Shown here piece after piece: positions 19,495-28,964 of a stretch of 64,000 nucleotides of DNA. The DNA comes from Pseudolysinimonas kribbensis (GTDB taxonomy: Bacteria > Actinomycetota > Actinomycetes > Actinomycetales > Microbacteriaceae). The first letter of the stretch is position 1. Each line of letters opens with the position of its first letter. The stretch spans positions 2,790,001 through 2,854,000 of the forward strand of contig NZ_BSVB01000001.1 of assembly GCF_030161895.1 (NCBI RefSeq). Reading direction: 5' to 3'. The position numbers and the translations under genes were made by a program. A model generated the notes under the pieces. That model was not told the DNA's origin and ran no database searches. It saw nothing but the letters and a program-made list of their open reading frames with translations.

Positions 19495-21119
19495 ATGGCG
19501 ACCCACGAGGTAACCAACCAGCCCCGACCACGCGTCGACGTCGACGAGTACGGCACCAACATCCCCCTCGTCGAAGCCGTCTACCGCCACGACGCCGCCT
19601 GGGCCGAGGACCGCCTCCACGAGACGGGTCGCTACGTCGGCACCCAGGCCTTCCAAGACGACGCCGAGCGCGCGAACATCAACACCCCGCAGCTCCACCA
19701 ATTCGACCGCTACGGCACCCGCATCGACGAGGTCGAGTACGACGAGTCTTACCACCGCGTCATCGCGGCGGCCCTGAAGCGCGGCGCCCACGCGAGCGCA
19801 TACAACAGCCCCGGACCGGGCGCGGAGGTGGCGCGCGCCGCGACGTTCATGCTCTTCGCGCAGGTGGAGCCCGGCCACGCGTGCCCCGTGAGCATGACGC
19901 ACTCGGCGGTGGCCAGCATCCGGCACAACAGCGAACTGGCGGAGACCTGGGTGCCAAGGCTCCTCAGCACCGACTACGCCCCCGACCTCCGCCTGGGCAA
20001 GAAGTCGGCGCTGTTCGGGATGGCGATGACCGAGAAGCAGGGCGGCAGCGACATCCGCGCCAACACGACGCAGGCCGTGAAGGCGCAGGACCACTACGTG
20101 CTCACCGGCCACAAGTGGTTCTGCAGCGCCCCGATGTCCGACGGGTTCCTGGTGCTCGCGCAGACGGACAAGGGGGTGACCTGCTTCCTCGTCCCGCGGG
20201 TCCTGCCCGACAACAGCCGCAACGCGTTCGCGATCCAGCGGCTCAAGGACAAGCTCGGCAACAAGTCGAACGCGAGTTCCGAGGTCGAGTTCGACGGCAC
20301 GGTCGGGTTCCTGGTGGGGGAGGAGGGGCGCGGCGTCCGCACGATCATCGACATGGTCTCCGGCACGCGGCTCGACTCGATGCTCGGGAGCACCGCCGGC
20401 ATGCGGCAGGCGACCGCGGAGGCCGTCTGGCACGTGCGCCACCGCGCCGCCTTCGGAAGAACTCTGATCGACCAGCCGGCGATGACGGCGGTCGTCGCGG
20501 ACCTCGCGCTCGAGACCGAGGCGGCCACCGCCACGGCGATGCGGGTGGCGCGCGCGTACGACGCGGATGCCGGGGCCGAGGAGCAGGCCTTCCGGCGGAT
20601 CGCGACCGCGGTCTCCAAGTACTGGATCTGCAAGCGCGGACCGGGCCACGCCTACGAGGCGCTCGAGTGCCTCGGCGGCAACGGGTACACGGAGGCGTTC
20701 CCGCTCGCGCGGCGCTACCGCGAGCAGCCGGTGATGGCGATCTGGGAGGGGTCGGGCAACGTCATCGCGCTCGACCTGATCCGGGCCCTGAACACCGAGC
20801 CGGATGCCGTCACCGCGTTCATCGACGAGGTCGCCCTGGCGGCGGGGCAGAACCCGGTGTTCGACGAGCACCTCGCGATCACGGAGCAGCGCGCGCGGGA
20901 GGCAGCGGACCTCGATCCGATCACCGCGGCCGCGAATGCGCGGGGCCTCATGGCCGATCTCGCGCTCGCACTGGAGGCATCCCTGCTCATCCGGCACGCG
21001 CCCGCCGCGGTCGCGGACCTGTTCGTCGAGTCGCGGCTCGGCGAGGGGGCGCGGTACGGGCACCTCTACGGGGCGCTGCCGGCCGGGGAGACCTCGCGGC
21101 GATCCTCGAGCGAAGCTAG
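19495..21119 (+). CDS. AidB-type acyl-CoA dehydrogenase-family flavoprotein
   Basis: A flavoprotein of about 541 residues, longer than ordinary acyl-CoA dehydrogenases and collinear with AidB, the adaptive-response protein that protects DNA from alkylation. Signature segments are GMAMTEKQGGSDIRANTT, GHKWFCSAPMSDGFLVLAQT, GTRLDSMLGSTAGMRQATAE and CLGGNGYTEAFPLARRYREQ (catalytic-region equivalent). One G is missing at 21085-21088, just before the natural end LPAGGDLAAILERS. AidB against isovaleryl-CoA dehydrogenase cannot be settled here, but the MTEKQGGSD motif favours AidB. Confidence 0.85.
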
Positions 21120-21130
21120 GCGCCGCCCGC

Positions 21131-22370
21131 TCAGCGCACCAGGCGGGCGCGGCTCCGTCGTGAGGTCCACCAGAGCAGCAGCGTCCCGACCGCGATCAGC
21201 ATCGCCACACCGGGTGCGACCCACCACGGAGTGCTGACGCCGGTCGCCGCGAGGGCGATGGCGGCGGTCACGGTGAACGCCGCACTCGTCGCAGCCCGGA
21301 TGCCGCCGACCTGCAGGGTCAGCGTGTGCGTGCCTCCGGACGTGTCGGCGGGAACGGTGAAGGACTGGGTGACCGGGCCGCCGGTCACCGGAGTCGTGCC
21401 CGAGGCGACGACGGTCGTGCCGTCCAGCAGCACGGAGAACGCCGTCGACGGTGCTACGCCATCGATGATGGTCGACGCGGTCGAGCCGGCCGGCACGCTC
21501 GCGGTGGGCGCCGAGATGCTGGGGTCCATCGTGTAGGTGAAGGTGATCGACCCGGCGCCGGTGTTGGGCTCCACCGCGGAGGCGGTGAGGCCCGCACGGA
21601 GGAAGCCGGAGCCTCCGCCTCCCGCTCCGGCGGCGGCGAGGCTGGACCCGCCTTCCATCGCCGAGCCGCCGCCGCCGCCGGCGTAGCCGCCGCCGCCTTG
21701 AGCAACCGGGAAGTTCAGGTACAAAGCCGGCTCGCCGCCCGCCCCGGGGTGATCGTGCCGTCGCCCGCGACGGACGCGACGCCGCCCGTTCCGCCGTACG
21801 CGACAAGACCCACCTGGCTGGTCGGGCCGCCCGGGGTGGCGCCCACGGCGCCGAGCCCACTGATGTCGTACCCGTTGACGCTCGCCCCGTCGGCGCCGTT
21901 CGCCGATGCGCTCGCGTATCCGCCCATCCCACCCGGAACGGCAGCGGGCGGGGTGCTGAGAGCACCGGTCCCGCCGCCGCCTCCCGCGACGGCGATGAAC
22001 CCGGACGCGTCGGCGACGTAGCTTCCGCCGCCTCCGCCTCCGGGGCCCTCGACCGCGATGTCCGCGCCCTTGTCGCCCGCGAGGACGTGGAGGGTTTCGC
22101 CGTTGTAGCTCGTTCCGAGATCGACCGTCACCTTGCCTCCGGCGCCGCCGGGGTGCTGGCGTACACACTGGCGCCTCCCGCGCCGCCGGCGACGACCACG
22201 GTGACGTCCGTCGCGTCGGAGGGCACGGTCCAGGTCGTCTGCGCACCCGGCGTGAAGCTGACCACGCAGCCGGTGTCGCAGGTCGGAGCGGCGGTCGCCG
22301 ACATCGCGGGGATCAGCGTGGCCGCTGCCGCGGCCAATCCGACCATCGTCAGCAGGGCTGTCTTTCGCAC
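21131..22370 (-). CDS. glycine-rich secreted surface protein with LAATG cell-wall sorting signal
   Basis: A secreted protein of about 413 residues. The GTG start at 22370 has a strong ribosome site (GGAGGAG) and a signal peptide beginning VRKTALLTMVGLAAAAA, with cleavage after ATAAP-like residues. A Gly-rich, low-complexity body follows (GGAGG, GGGGGGSY, GGGGYAGGGGG), then an Ig-like beta domain (PTASVPAGSTASTIIDGVAP; THTLTLQVGG). The tail is a sortase-type signal: LAATG, a hydrophobic span (WWVAPGVAMLIAVGTLLLWW) and a basic end RRSRARLVR. LAxTG is the motif of class E sortases. Two one-base losses lie at 22150-22153 and 21743-21746. Confidence 0.82.
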
Positions 22371-22484
22371 AGGTCTCCTCCAGGAGCGGACAAGGGGTAT
22401 CCGCACCCTATCGGTCGTGGCGACCGCGCCGGCGATGCCGCGGCTCGCGACTAGAGTTCCGGGAGACCTGCAGGGAGGCATCTC

Positions 22485-22664
22485 GTGACAGCTGTGCTCG
22501 TGACGGCGACTCTGGGCCCCATCGGCTCGGACGACGGTCGGCTCGCCGCGACCGGAGTCGACAGCGCATGGCTCATCTGGCCCGCGCTCGCCGTCGTGGT
22601 GCTCGGGATCGTCGCGGTCGTCGTGACCGGCGTCGTGCGCCGGCGTCGGCGCTCGTCCGAGTAA
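22485..22664 (+). CDS. 59-residue membrane/wall-anchor miniprotein with LAATG motif
   Basis: A short gene with a GTG start and the ribosome site AGGGAGG about 7 bases upstream, ending in TAA. The peptide is MTAVLVTATLGPIGSDDG, then LAATG, a hydrophobic segment rich in Val/Ala/Leu (WLIWPALAVVVLGIVAVVV) and a very basic tail VRRRRRSSE. That order is exactly a sortase sorting signal, yet there is no clear N-terminal signal peptide and almost no mature domain. It is divergent from the LAATG surface protein, sharing the 114-base gap 22371-22484. No family is known to me; a sortase substrate, a membrane miniprotein or a relic of a larger surface protein are options. Confidence 0.62.
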   Translation: MTAVLVTATLGPIGSDDGRLAATGVDSAWLIWPALAVVVLGIVAVVVTGVVRRRRRSSE

Positions 22665-22682
22665 CGCGCCCGCGACCCTGAG

Positions 22683-23450
22683 TCAGGAGCGCTCGGGCCG
22701 GCTGCGCGAGAACTCCCGGATGCGCCCCAGCGCCCGGAACCCGAGCCGGGCGTAGAGCCGCTCGGCCTCCGGCGTCGACTGCAGGGATGCCGTGCCGCAC
22801 CCCCGCGCGACCGCATCATCGAGCAACGCGCGGGTCACCATCGCCCCGAGCCCCCGGCGTCGCACGGCCTCGGTCGTGCCCACGTTGAAGATGCCGCAGT
22901 CGCCATCGTGGTGGAACGCCATCGCCTCGGCGCCGCCGCCCTCGACGCGCGCGGTCACGACGCGGTAGGCGGCGGGGTCGGCGTCGGCGAGGAATCCGGG
23001 CAGCTCGAGCAGCTCGCAGTAGGCGTCCCAGTCGTCCCATACCAGCTCGACCCCCGCTGGGCCGGCGGGCGGGGCCGGCACCTCGCCCAGGTCCATGCTC
23101 ATCGCGAGCGTGCTCTCGGTCTGCCGGTAGCCGCGATCGGTGAGGAAGCGCTGGCCGGCATCGTCGTGCTCATCGATCCAGATCGCGAACTCGGCGATCC
23201 CGGCGCTCGCGTACTCGTGCTCGGCGAACGCGACGGCCGCCGCCCGCTCGGCGTCGCTCACGCTCGACTCGAGCACGGCGTTGTTGAGGTACGCGCCCTC
23301 GGGCGGCGTGACGAAGACCGCCACGGCGATGCCGGGCGCGCGCACGACCCGCGCGCCGCGGGATCCGCGTGCGTCCTGGTCGAAGCAGGCGAGCAGCGTG
23401 CGCCGGTTGCGCGCGGCGAGGTCTCGGTCGGTGATGGCCACCCCCTGCAT
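22683..23450 (-). CDS. GNAT-family N-acetyltransferase
   Basis: A 255-residue acetyltransferase with the catalytic GNAT domain in its C-terminal half. The acetyl-CoA binding motif A is GTTEAVRRRGLGAMVTRALL (R-R-x-x-G-L/A pattern), followed by GCGTASLQSTPEAERLYARL and the terminal strand GFRALGRIREFSR. The N-terminal half is a second, degenerate GNAT-like domain (AFAEHEYASAGIAEFAIWID). Its substrate is unknown. Confidence 0.83.
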   Translation of the reverse strand: MQGVAITDRDLAARNRRTLLACFDQDARGSRGARVVRAPGIAVAVFVTPPEGAYLNNAVLESSVSDAERAAAVAFAEHEYASAGIAEFAIWIDEHDDAGQRFLTDRGYRQTESTLAMSMDLGEVPAPPAGPAGVELVWDDWDAYCELLELPGFLADADPAAYRVVTARVEGGGAEAMAFHHDGDCGIFNVGTTEAVRRRGLGAMVTRALLDDAVARGCGTASLQSTPEAERLYARLGFRALGRIREFSRSRPERS

Positions 23451-23554
23451 ACGCAGCGGAGCAGCGAACGGTTCACGGCATCCGGAGCCTTCCGGCCTTG
23501 GAGCCTCCTGGCAGCGCGTCCTGACACGCGCGCGCTCTGCCTACGGTCACAGGC

Positions 23555-23899
23555 ATGAGCACCGCGACCGACAACGTTCAGACCGTCCGGCGGCTGCGCA
23601 CCGCCTTCGACGAGCAGGATGCCGCCACCGCCCGCCGCCTGCTCGCCGACGACTTCCGCTTCACGAGTCCGCAGGACGACCACATCGATCGCGAGGCGTG
23701 GATGCGCACCTGCTTTCCCAGCGCCGGCCACTTCGTGCAGAGCCACCTGAGCGAGCTGGGTGCGCACGGCGACCTGGTCTTCAGCCGCTACGACTACACG
23801 CTCGCCGACGGCACGCACTGGCGCAATATGGAGGCCGCGCTCGTGCACGACGGGCAGGTGCACGAGGTCGAGGTCTACTTCGGCGGGCGCATCGAGTAG
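23555..23899 (+). CDS. NTF2-like / SnoaL-type small protein
   Basis: A 114-residue protein of the nuclear-transport-factor-2 cone fold. The N-terminal helix VRRLRTAFDEQDAATARRLL, the loop ADDFRFTSPQDDHIDREAWM and the final beta strand GQVHEVEVYFGGRIE fit the SnoaL-like family. Such domains bind small hydrophobic ligands or act as isomerases or hydratases; no function can be assigned. Confidence 0.78.
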   Translation: MSTATDNVQTVRRLRTAFDEQDAATARRLLADDFRFTSPQDDHIDREAWMRTCFPSAGHFVQSHLSELGAHGDLVFSRYDYTLADGTHWRNMEAALVHDGQVHEVEVYFGGRIE

Positions 23900-23975
23900 C
23901 CCGTTACGTCGGCGTTACGCGCCTCCCCGAAGCTGGACGAGCCTGATCCGCTCGTTCCCCGACCCAGGAGCCGCG

Positions 23976-24554
23976 ATGTCCGCCAACCGCACCCGTGCCG
24001 CCGCCGGCGGGACGATCGTCGTCCTCGCCCTCCTGAGTGGATGCTCACTCGGAATCGGGACTCCGTCCGGCGTTCAGCCCCCGGCCGCATCCCGATCCGG
24101 GAGTCCGGCCGCCGGCTCCGGCTCGACCCCGAAGGCCGGCTCCGGCGACGCGGCCGGCGTCGACGTCTCGAAGCTCGACCCGTGCGTGCTGTTCCCGAAG
24201 GATGCCGCCGAGAAGCTCGTGGGCGCCACGCTGTCCGAGCCGATCGACGCCAAAGACCAGTCGCAGCCGAGCTGCACCTACAACCCCGACCCGAACGGCG
24301 GCGAGACCGCGCAGGCGACCCTGAGCCTCGGGCCCGGGGCGGAGAACTTCTACACCATCGATGTCAACCAGGGGCACGCCTTCGTCGACGTGCCGGGTCT
24401 CGGCGACGAGGCGCACCTCGAGCCGCAGGCCATCTTCTGGAAGTCGCACGGCGTCTGGGCCGAGATCAACATGCTGCGGCTCGTCGACGACGACCACCAG
24501 TTCGATCAGCCGCTCATCGACGCGGCGAAGGCGGTGGATGCCCTGCTCGGGTGA
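23976..24554 (+). CDS. secreted lipoprotein, DUF3558-like
   Basis: A 192-residue lipoprotein with the ribosome site CAGGAG just upstream. The signal peptide MSANRTRAAAGGTIVVLALL ends in the lipobox LLSGC (Cys 23), followed by a Ser/Pro/Gly linker. The mature part opens with VSKLDPCVLFPKDAAEKLVG and contains a second cysteine in QPSCTYNP, spacing that recalls DUF3558 lipoproteins of actinobacteria. It would be anchored on the outer face of the membrane. Role unknown. Confidence 0.8.
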   Translation: MSANRTRAAAGGTIVVLALLSGCSLGIGTPSGVQPPAASRSGSPAAGSGSTPKAGSGDAAGVDVSKLDPCVLFPKDAAEKLVGATLSEPIDAKDQSQPSCTYNPDPNGGETAQATLSLGPGAENFYTIDVNQGHAFVDVPGLGDEAHLEPQAIFWKSHGVWAEINMLRLVDDDHQFDQPLIDAAKAVDALLG

Positions 24555-24570
24555 GCATGCCGTCGGCCGG

Positions 24571-25358
24571 CTACTCGAGCCCTCGCGGAGGAACTCGACG
24601 CCGGCGCGGCGGAACTCGCGCGACGGCGGCGCGTTGAAGTGGGTGCGCCCCGGGATCTCCAGGAACCGCCCGTGCGGGGTGGCGGCGGCAAGCTCGCGCG
24701 AGATGTCGATGATCGAGTCCTCGGTGCCGGTCGCGAACAGCACCGGCTGCTGCGGAGCCTCGGCGGGATCGGGCTGCGCGCCGCCGCGCATCCCCTCGAC
24801 GAGGGCGATGAGGGCCTCGACGTCGTTGGCGGGGTTGCGTTCGGCGACCGACACGTACGCGTGCGTGAGGCGATCGGCGATCGGGGCGCCGGTGGCGGCG
24901 TGGAGGCGGGCGGCATCCAGGTCGAAGCCGGCGAGCCGGTCGCCGTCGGAGATCCCGCCGAGCACGGCCCGGGTGATGTGGTGCGGCAGCTCGATCGCGC
25001 CGAACCAGCCGACCCGCCCGCCGAGCGAGTAGCCGAGGTACCCGACGTCGTCGAGCAGCCAGGTGTCGACGACGGTCTCGAGGTCGGCCACGAGCTGATC
25101 CATCGAGTAGGCCGAGGGATCGTGCGGCTTGCCGCTCGCGCCGTGGCCGCGCTGGTCGTAGGCGAGCACCCGGAATCCGGCGTTGGTCAGGTCGCGCACC
25201 CATCCGGTGATGACCCAGTTGTCGGCCGCGCTCGACGAGAACCCGTGCACCGCCACCACGACCGGCGCGGACGGCTCGCCGAAGGCGTACGTCGCGATGC
25301 GCACGCCGTCGCCGGCCATGACCCATTGCGGGTCGGGGACGTCGGTGAGCAGGGCCAT
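24571..25358 (-). CDS. alpha/beta hydrolase (first of a coupled pair, downstream member)
   Basis: A hydrolase of about 262 residues. The oxyanion block is VVVAVHGFSSSAADNWVITG, the strand-4 motif LAYDQRGHGASGKP, and the nucleophile elbow VGYLGYSLGGRVGW (Ser in GYSLGG); the acid lies in FATGTEDSIID and the His in PGRTHFNAPPSR. One base is missing in the C run at 24580-24582, which otherwise lets the frame run into the antisense of the lipoprotein; with it restored the gene ends EFLREGLE at 24571. The start overlaps the stop of the upstream hydrolase by one base. Substrate unknown. Confidence 0.83.
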
Positions 25359-26137
25359 CAGGCGTCCAGGTGCGCGAGCAGGAAGGGGAGGGTGCGGTCC
25401 ATGAGGCGGGTGTCGCCGCCCGACGCGAACGCCTCGCCGAGGTAGTCGCCGTGGATGCCCGGTACGACGAGCAGCCGGCCGTCGGCGAGGGTGCGCGCCA
25501 GGAGGGTCGCGCTCTCGACGGTCACGACGTCGCGATCGGCCGCCACGACGAGCGTGGGCGCCCCGATGCCGGCGATCGCGGCGTCGGGCCAGTCCTCGAA
25601 GGTCAGCATCCGCTGCCGGTCGAGGTCGAAGAAGCGTTGCAGCAGCGCCGGCTCGTCACCGTTGTGGCGGCGGTGCTCCTCGACGAACAGCGGCGGCATG
25701 GTGGCGAGCGAGGCGGCGGCCATGCCGTCCCAGAACCCGGGGATCAGGGCATCGCGGCGCCAGGGCGGCGACGCGAGGATGAGGCGACCGACGCGGTCCG
25801 GGAACCCGACGGCGAACGCGATCGCGGTCTGGCATCCGGCGCTGAAGGCCAGGATGTCGACCCGGTCGAGGCCCGCGTGCTCGAGCACGGCCAGGGCGTC
25901 GCCGGCCGCGTTCTCGGCCGTGAGCGGGCGCTCGGTCGGGCGGGTGCGTCCGTGGCCCTCCTCCTCGAGCGCCACGACCTCGCGTGTGGCGGCGAGGTGC
26001 GGGAGGAGGGCGGCCCAGTTGGTGTCGATCGTCGACCCGCCGCCGTGGATGAGCAGCAGCGGGCGTCGCGCGGTCGGAGATCCATGGCGTTCGTAGTAGA
26101 TGCCGAGGTCGCCGCTCGGGGCGTACGCCGAGTCCAT
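25358..26137 (-). CDS. alpha/beta hydrolase (upstream member of a coupled pair)
   Basis: A 259-residue hydrolase. The oxyanion motif is PLLLIHGGGSTIDTNWAALL, then VVALEEEGHGRTRPTERPLT. The nucleophile elbow reads ILAFSAGCQTAIAF (Ser in FSAGC, an atypical elbow with Cys after Gly), and the acid/His region is VVAADRDVV and VPGIHGDYL. Its TGA stop shares one base with the ATG of the next hydrolase, indicating translational coupling. The two paralogues may act on related esters; specificity cannot be read from sequence. Confidence 0.84.
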   Translation of the reverse strand: MDSAYAPSGDLGIYYERHGSPTARRPLLLIHGGGSTIDTNWAALLPHLAATREVVALEEEGHGRTRPTERPLTAENAAGDALAVLEHAGLDRVDILAFSAGCQTAIAFAVGFPDRVGRLILASPPWRRDALIPGFWDGMAAASLATMPPLFVEEHRRHNGDEPALLQRFFDLDRQRMLTFEDWPDAAIAGIGAPTLVVAADRDVVTVESATLLARTLADGRLLVVPGIHGDYLGEAFASGGDTRLMDRTLPFLLAHLDA

Positions 26138-26193
26138 GCCTCGACGGTAGCCGGTGTGCCGCGGCGCGTCTCCCGCGCGCCAGACTGGACGAT

Positions 26194-26996
26194 GTGCTCA
26201 TCGTCATCACCGGAGCGAGCTCCGGCATCGGCCGCGCGGGCGCCGTCATGCTGCACGAGCTCGGTCACGACGTGGTCGTCGTCGGGCGGGATCCCGCCCG
26301 CACCGCCGCGGTCGCGACGGAGGTCGGTGGCGAGTCGTTCGTGGCCGACTTCGATCGGCTGGATGACGTGCGCGAGCTGGCGGCGAGGCTCACCGACGCC
26401 TACCCGCGCATCGACGTGCTCGCCAACAACGCGGGCGGCGTCGTCGCGCGGCGCGAGCTGACGGCGGACGGCGTCGAGCGCACCTGGCAGAGCAACGTGC
26501 TCGCGCCGTTCGTGCTCACCAATGCCCTGCTGCCGCGGCTGCGCGCGTCGCGGTCGCGTGTCATCTTCACCGGCAGCAACGCGAACCGGTGGGGCGTCGT
26601 CGTTCCCGACGATCCGAACCGCGACGGCCGGCCCTGGCTGCGGGGGCTGCCGGCCTACGGCACCGCCAAGCGCGCCGACATCATGCTGGCCCGGCAGTAC
26701 GCGAAGCGGGAGCCGGAGCTGCGCTCGTTCTCGTTCCATCCCGGGCCGGTGGCCACCCGGTTCGGCGGGCTGGACCGCGGACCGCTCGCCCCGCTCATCC
26801 GGCGCGCGATCCTGACCCCGGAGCAGGGTGCGCGGCTTCTCGTCATGCTGGCGTCGAGCGACGTCACCGCGCCCTCCGGCACCTACTTCGCGGGCCGGCA
26901 CTGGGACCGGGGCTCGCGCGCCAGGCCCTGGATGACGCCGCGGGCGACCGGCTCTGGGCCGCCCTCGAGGCGCAGGCGGCGTCGCTCGGCCGATAG
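26194..26996 (+). CDS. short-chain dehydrogenase/reductase (SDR)
   Basis: An NAD(P)-dependent oxidoreductase of about 267 residues. The cofactor loop is VITGASSGIGRAGAVML, the structural motif VLANNAGG and the catalytic pair YGTAK (Y-x-x-x-K), with an insertion (GVVVPDDPNRDGRPWLRG) as in retinol-dehydrogenase-like SDRs. It starts at GTG. One G is missing at 26909-26912, after HWDRG; repaired, the gene ends LEAQAASLGR. It is convergent with the MFS gene across the palindrome at 27036-27090. Confidence 0.85.
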
Positions 26997-27035
26997 CCCG
27001 CCGGGAGTGCGGGGCGCTCCGGGGTGGTGCGTACT

Positions 27036-27090
27036 CGAAACGCGATGTGAACTGCGCCTCACAGTGAGGCGCAGTTCACATGGCGTTCGG
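27036..27090. repeat. large near-perfect inverted repeat (palindromic element or bidirectional terminator)
   Basis: Two 18-base arms (27045-27062 and 27064-27081; core CTGCGCCTCAC / GTGAGGCGCAG) are perfectly complementary around a single A. Beyond one G-G mismatch the pairing continues with AACGC/GCGTT, giving a roughly 55-base hairpin. It lies between convergent genes, so it could end transcription from both sides, but the virtually loop-less cruciform form and the lack of a T-run are more like a dispersed palindromic (REP-like) element. Nothing else is evident in the 223-base gap 26997-27219. Confidence 0.7.
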
Positions 27091-27219
27091 AGGGCACCCG
27101 CCCGCGAGCCTCCGCGGTGCGCGACGGGGCGAAGTGGGAGTCAGCGCCTCCCGGCACCGAGCCGGTGACGGGGCCGGGCTGGTGACAAGGCCCGGCCGGG
27201 CGCCCGCGACCGGGCCGGG

Positions 27220-28419
27220 TCAGGGGATGGTGACGGGACGGGTGAGCGCACCCCGCGGGCCGGCGTTCGCGACGATGGCGGCCGCGGCCCCGAGCGCCAC
27301 GACGGCGATGGAGCCGAGCTCGATCGCGACGAGGAGCCCGGATGCCGTGGCGATGAACCCGAGGGCGACCGCCGACCCGGCCTGCACGAGGTAGCCGATC
27401 GCGTAGACGGCCGAGATCATGGCGGCGCGGTGGTGCGCGGGGGCGTAGCGGGCGATCACGCCCAGGCCGCCCGCGAACAGCAGGCTGTAGCCGGCTCCCG
27501 TGACGACCGACGATGCGACGAACAGGATCAGCGAGTGCGTCGCGCCCGACGCGACGAGGGCGGCGACGCCGACCAGCAGCACGAACGGCGCGGCGCCGAG
27601 CGCGCGGCGCGGTCGCAGCCGCCGGGCCAGGATCGCGACGACGCCGATCGAGACCGCCGAGACCGCGAGCACCGCGCCGTCGACGAACGCGTCGGACGAC
27701 TGGATCAGCTCTCGCGCGACCTGCGCGCCGAGGGCGAGGAAGACCGAACCGACCACGTACGCGGCCGAGATGCCGAGAGCACCGGCGGCGAACATGCGAC
27801 CCAGACCCGCCGGGACGTACGGGGCGCGCGGGCGCCAGGGGCCGGCATCCGCGGCGCGCACCCGCGGCAGGAAGAGCGCGAGCACGCCCACGACGAGCAC
27901 CGCCGCCACGAGAACCCAGAAGGACAGATGCAGGGGGAGGGGCGCGTACTGCACGAGGGCGCCGCCGACGAGGGTGGCCAGGGCGAGTCCGGTCGCCGTC
28001 GACGCGGTCGTCACGGAGCTGGCACGCGGGGCGCGCGACGGTCCACCGAACTCGATCATCGCGGCGGTGGCGGGGCCGAGCGAGAGCCCCACGCCGACGC
28101 CCATGAGCGCCCGGCCGACGAGCACCTCCGGCAGGCCGGTCGCGAGCCCGAAGGCGACCGAGCCGAGACCGAGGGCGACGAGCCCGAGGAGGATCGCGAT
28201 CCGGCGGCCGACGTGGTCGGAGAGGTTGCCGAACAGGAGCAGCGTCGGGATGAGTGCGATCGGGTAGGCGGCGAAGATCAGCGTGCCGACGGCGGGGCTG
28301 AGGTGCCACTGCGACTCGTAGAGCGGGTAGACGATCGACGGCGCACCGCTCGCCCAGAGGGCGAGACCCGCCACGGCGGCGGCGGTCCAGAACGAGGCGC
28401 GGGGCGAGAGCGTGGGCAT
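27220..28419 (-). CDS. major facilitator superfamily transporter
   Basis: A 399-residue polytopic membrane protein with about 12 hydrophobic segments. The MFS loop 2-3 motif is LLLFGNLSDHVGRRIAILLG, repeated weakly in the second half, and TM5 carries GRALMGVGVGLSLGP. It is probably a drug or metabolite exporter (DHA1-like). It is divergent from the HxlR-type gene at 28473, which suggests regulated efflux. It starts at ATG in MPTLSPRASFW. Confidence 0.86.
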   Translation of the reverse strand: MPTLSPRASFWTAAAVAGLALWASGAPSIVYPLYESQWHLSPAVGTLIFAAYPIALIPTLLLFGNLSDHVGRRIAILLGLVALGLGSVAFGLATGLPEVLVGRALMGVGVGLSLGPATAAMIEFGGPSRAPRASSVTTASTATGLALATLVGGALVQYAPLPLHLSFWVLVAAVLVVGVLALFLPRVRAADAGPWRPRAPYVPAGLGRMFAAGALGISAAYVVGSVFLALGAQVARELIQSSDAFVDGAVLAVSAVSIGVVAILARRLRPRRALGAAPFVLLVGVAALVASGATHSLILFVASSVVTGAGYSLLFAGGLGVIARYAPAHHRAAMISAVYAIGYLVQAGSAVALGFIATASGLLVAIELGSIAVVALGAAAAIVANAGPRGALTRPVTIP

Positions 28420-28472
28420 GCGGACGACGATACACCCTGGCTAGGAAAAAACAACTGAGCTATCATGAACCC

Positions 28473-28925
28473 ATGAAGTCGCCCACTCTCGTCAACCAGC
28501 GCTGCTCGATCGCGCGGTCGCTCGTCGTGCTGGGGGAGAAGTGGACGCTGCTCGTCGTGCGCGACGTGCGGCTCGGCCACACGCGCTTCAGCGACATCCG
28601 GAGCCGGCTCGGCGTCGCGCCCGATGTGCTCGCGGACCGGCTCGGCAAGCTCGTCGACCTCGGCGTGCTCGAGCGCCGCACCTACCGCGAGGGCGGCGCG
28701 CGCGAGCGCGAGGAGTACGTGCTGACGCCCGCCGGCGAGGACCTCGCCCCCGTGCTCGCGGGCCTCCACCAGTGGGGCACGCGGCACCTGCCGACTGACC
28801 TGTCGCCGGCCTCGCGATACGTGGAGGCCGCCACGGGTCGCCCGCTGCACGTCGCGTTCGTCGACGACGACGGCCGGAGCGTCGACATCGCCGCCGTCGC
28901 GGTGCTGCCGAGCGAAGCCGGCTAG
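28473..28925 (+). CDS. HxlR-family transcriptional regulator
   Basis: A 150-residue regulator with the HxlR core: SIARSLVVLGEKWTLLVVRD, then RFSDIRSRLGVAPDVLADRL as the recognition helix and YVLTPAGEDLAPVL. The N-terminal Cys in NQRCSIAR (about residue 10) is at the family's usual redox position. A C-terminal extension (HVAFVDDDGRSVDIAAVAVL) follows the DNA-binding domain. The AT-rich gap 28420-28472 separates it from the divergent MFS gene, its likely target. Confidence 0.87.
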   Translation: MKSPTLVNQRCSIARSLVVLGEKWTLLVVRDVRLGHTRFSDIRSRLGVAPDVLADRLGKLVDLGVLERRTYREGGAREREEYVLTPAGEDLAPVLAGLHQWGTRHLPTDLSPASRYVEAATGRPLHVAFVDDDGRSVDIAAVAVLPSEAG

Positions 28926-28964
28926 GGCATCCAGGGCGGGAGCGCCCCGTCGGAGCGCCGCGGG

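Noticed and set aside
24045-25358. A long hydrolase frame extending under the lipoprotein gene
   Set aside because: Restoring one base at 24580-24582 gives a natural end (LREGLE, stop at 24571); the extension is antisense.
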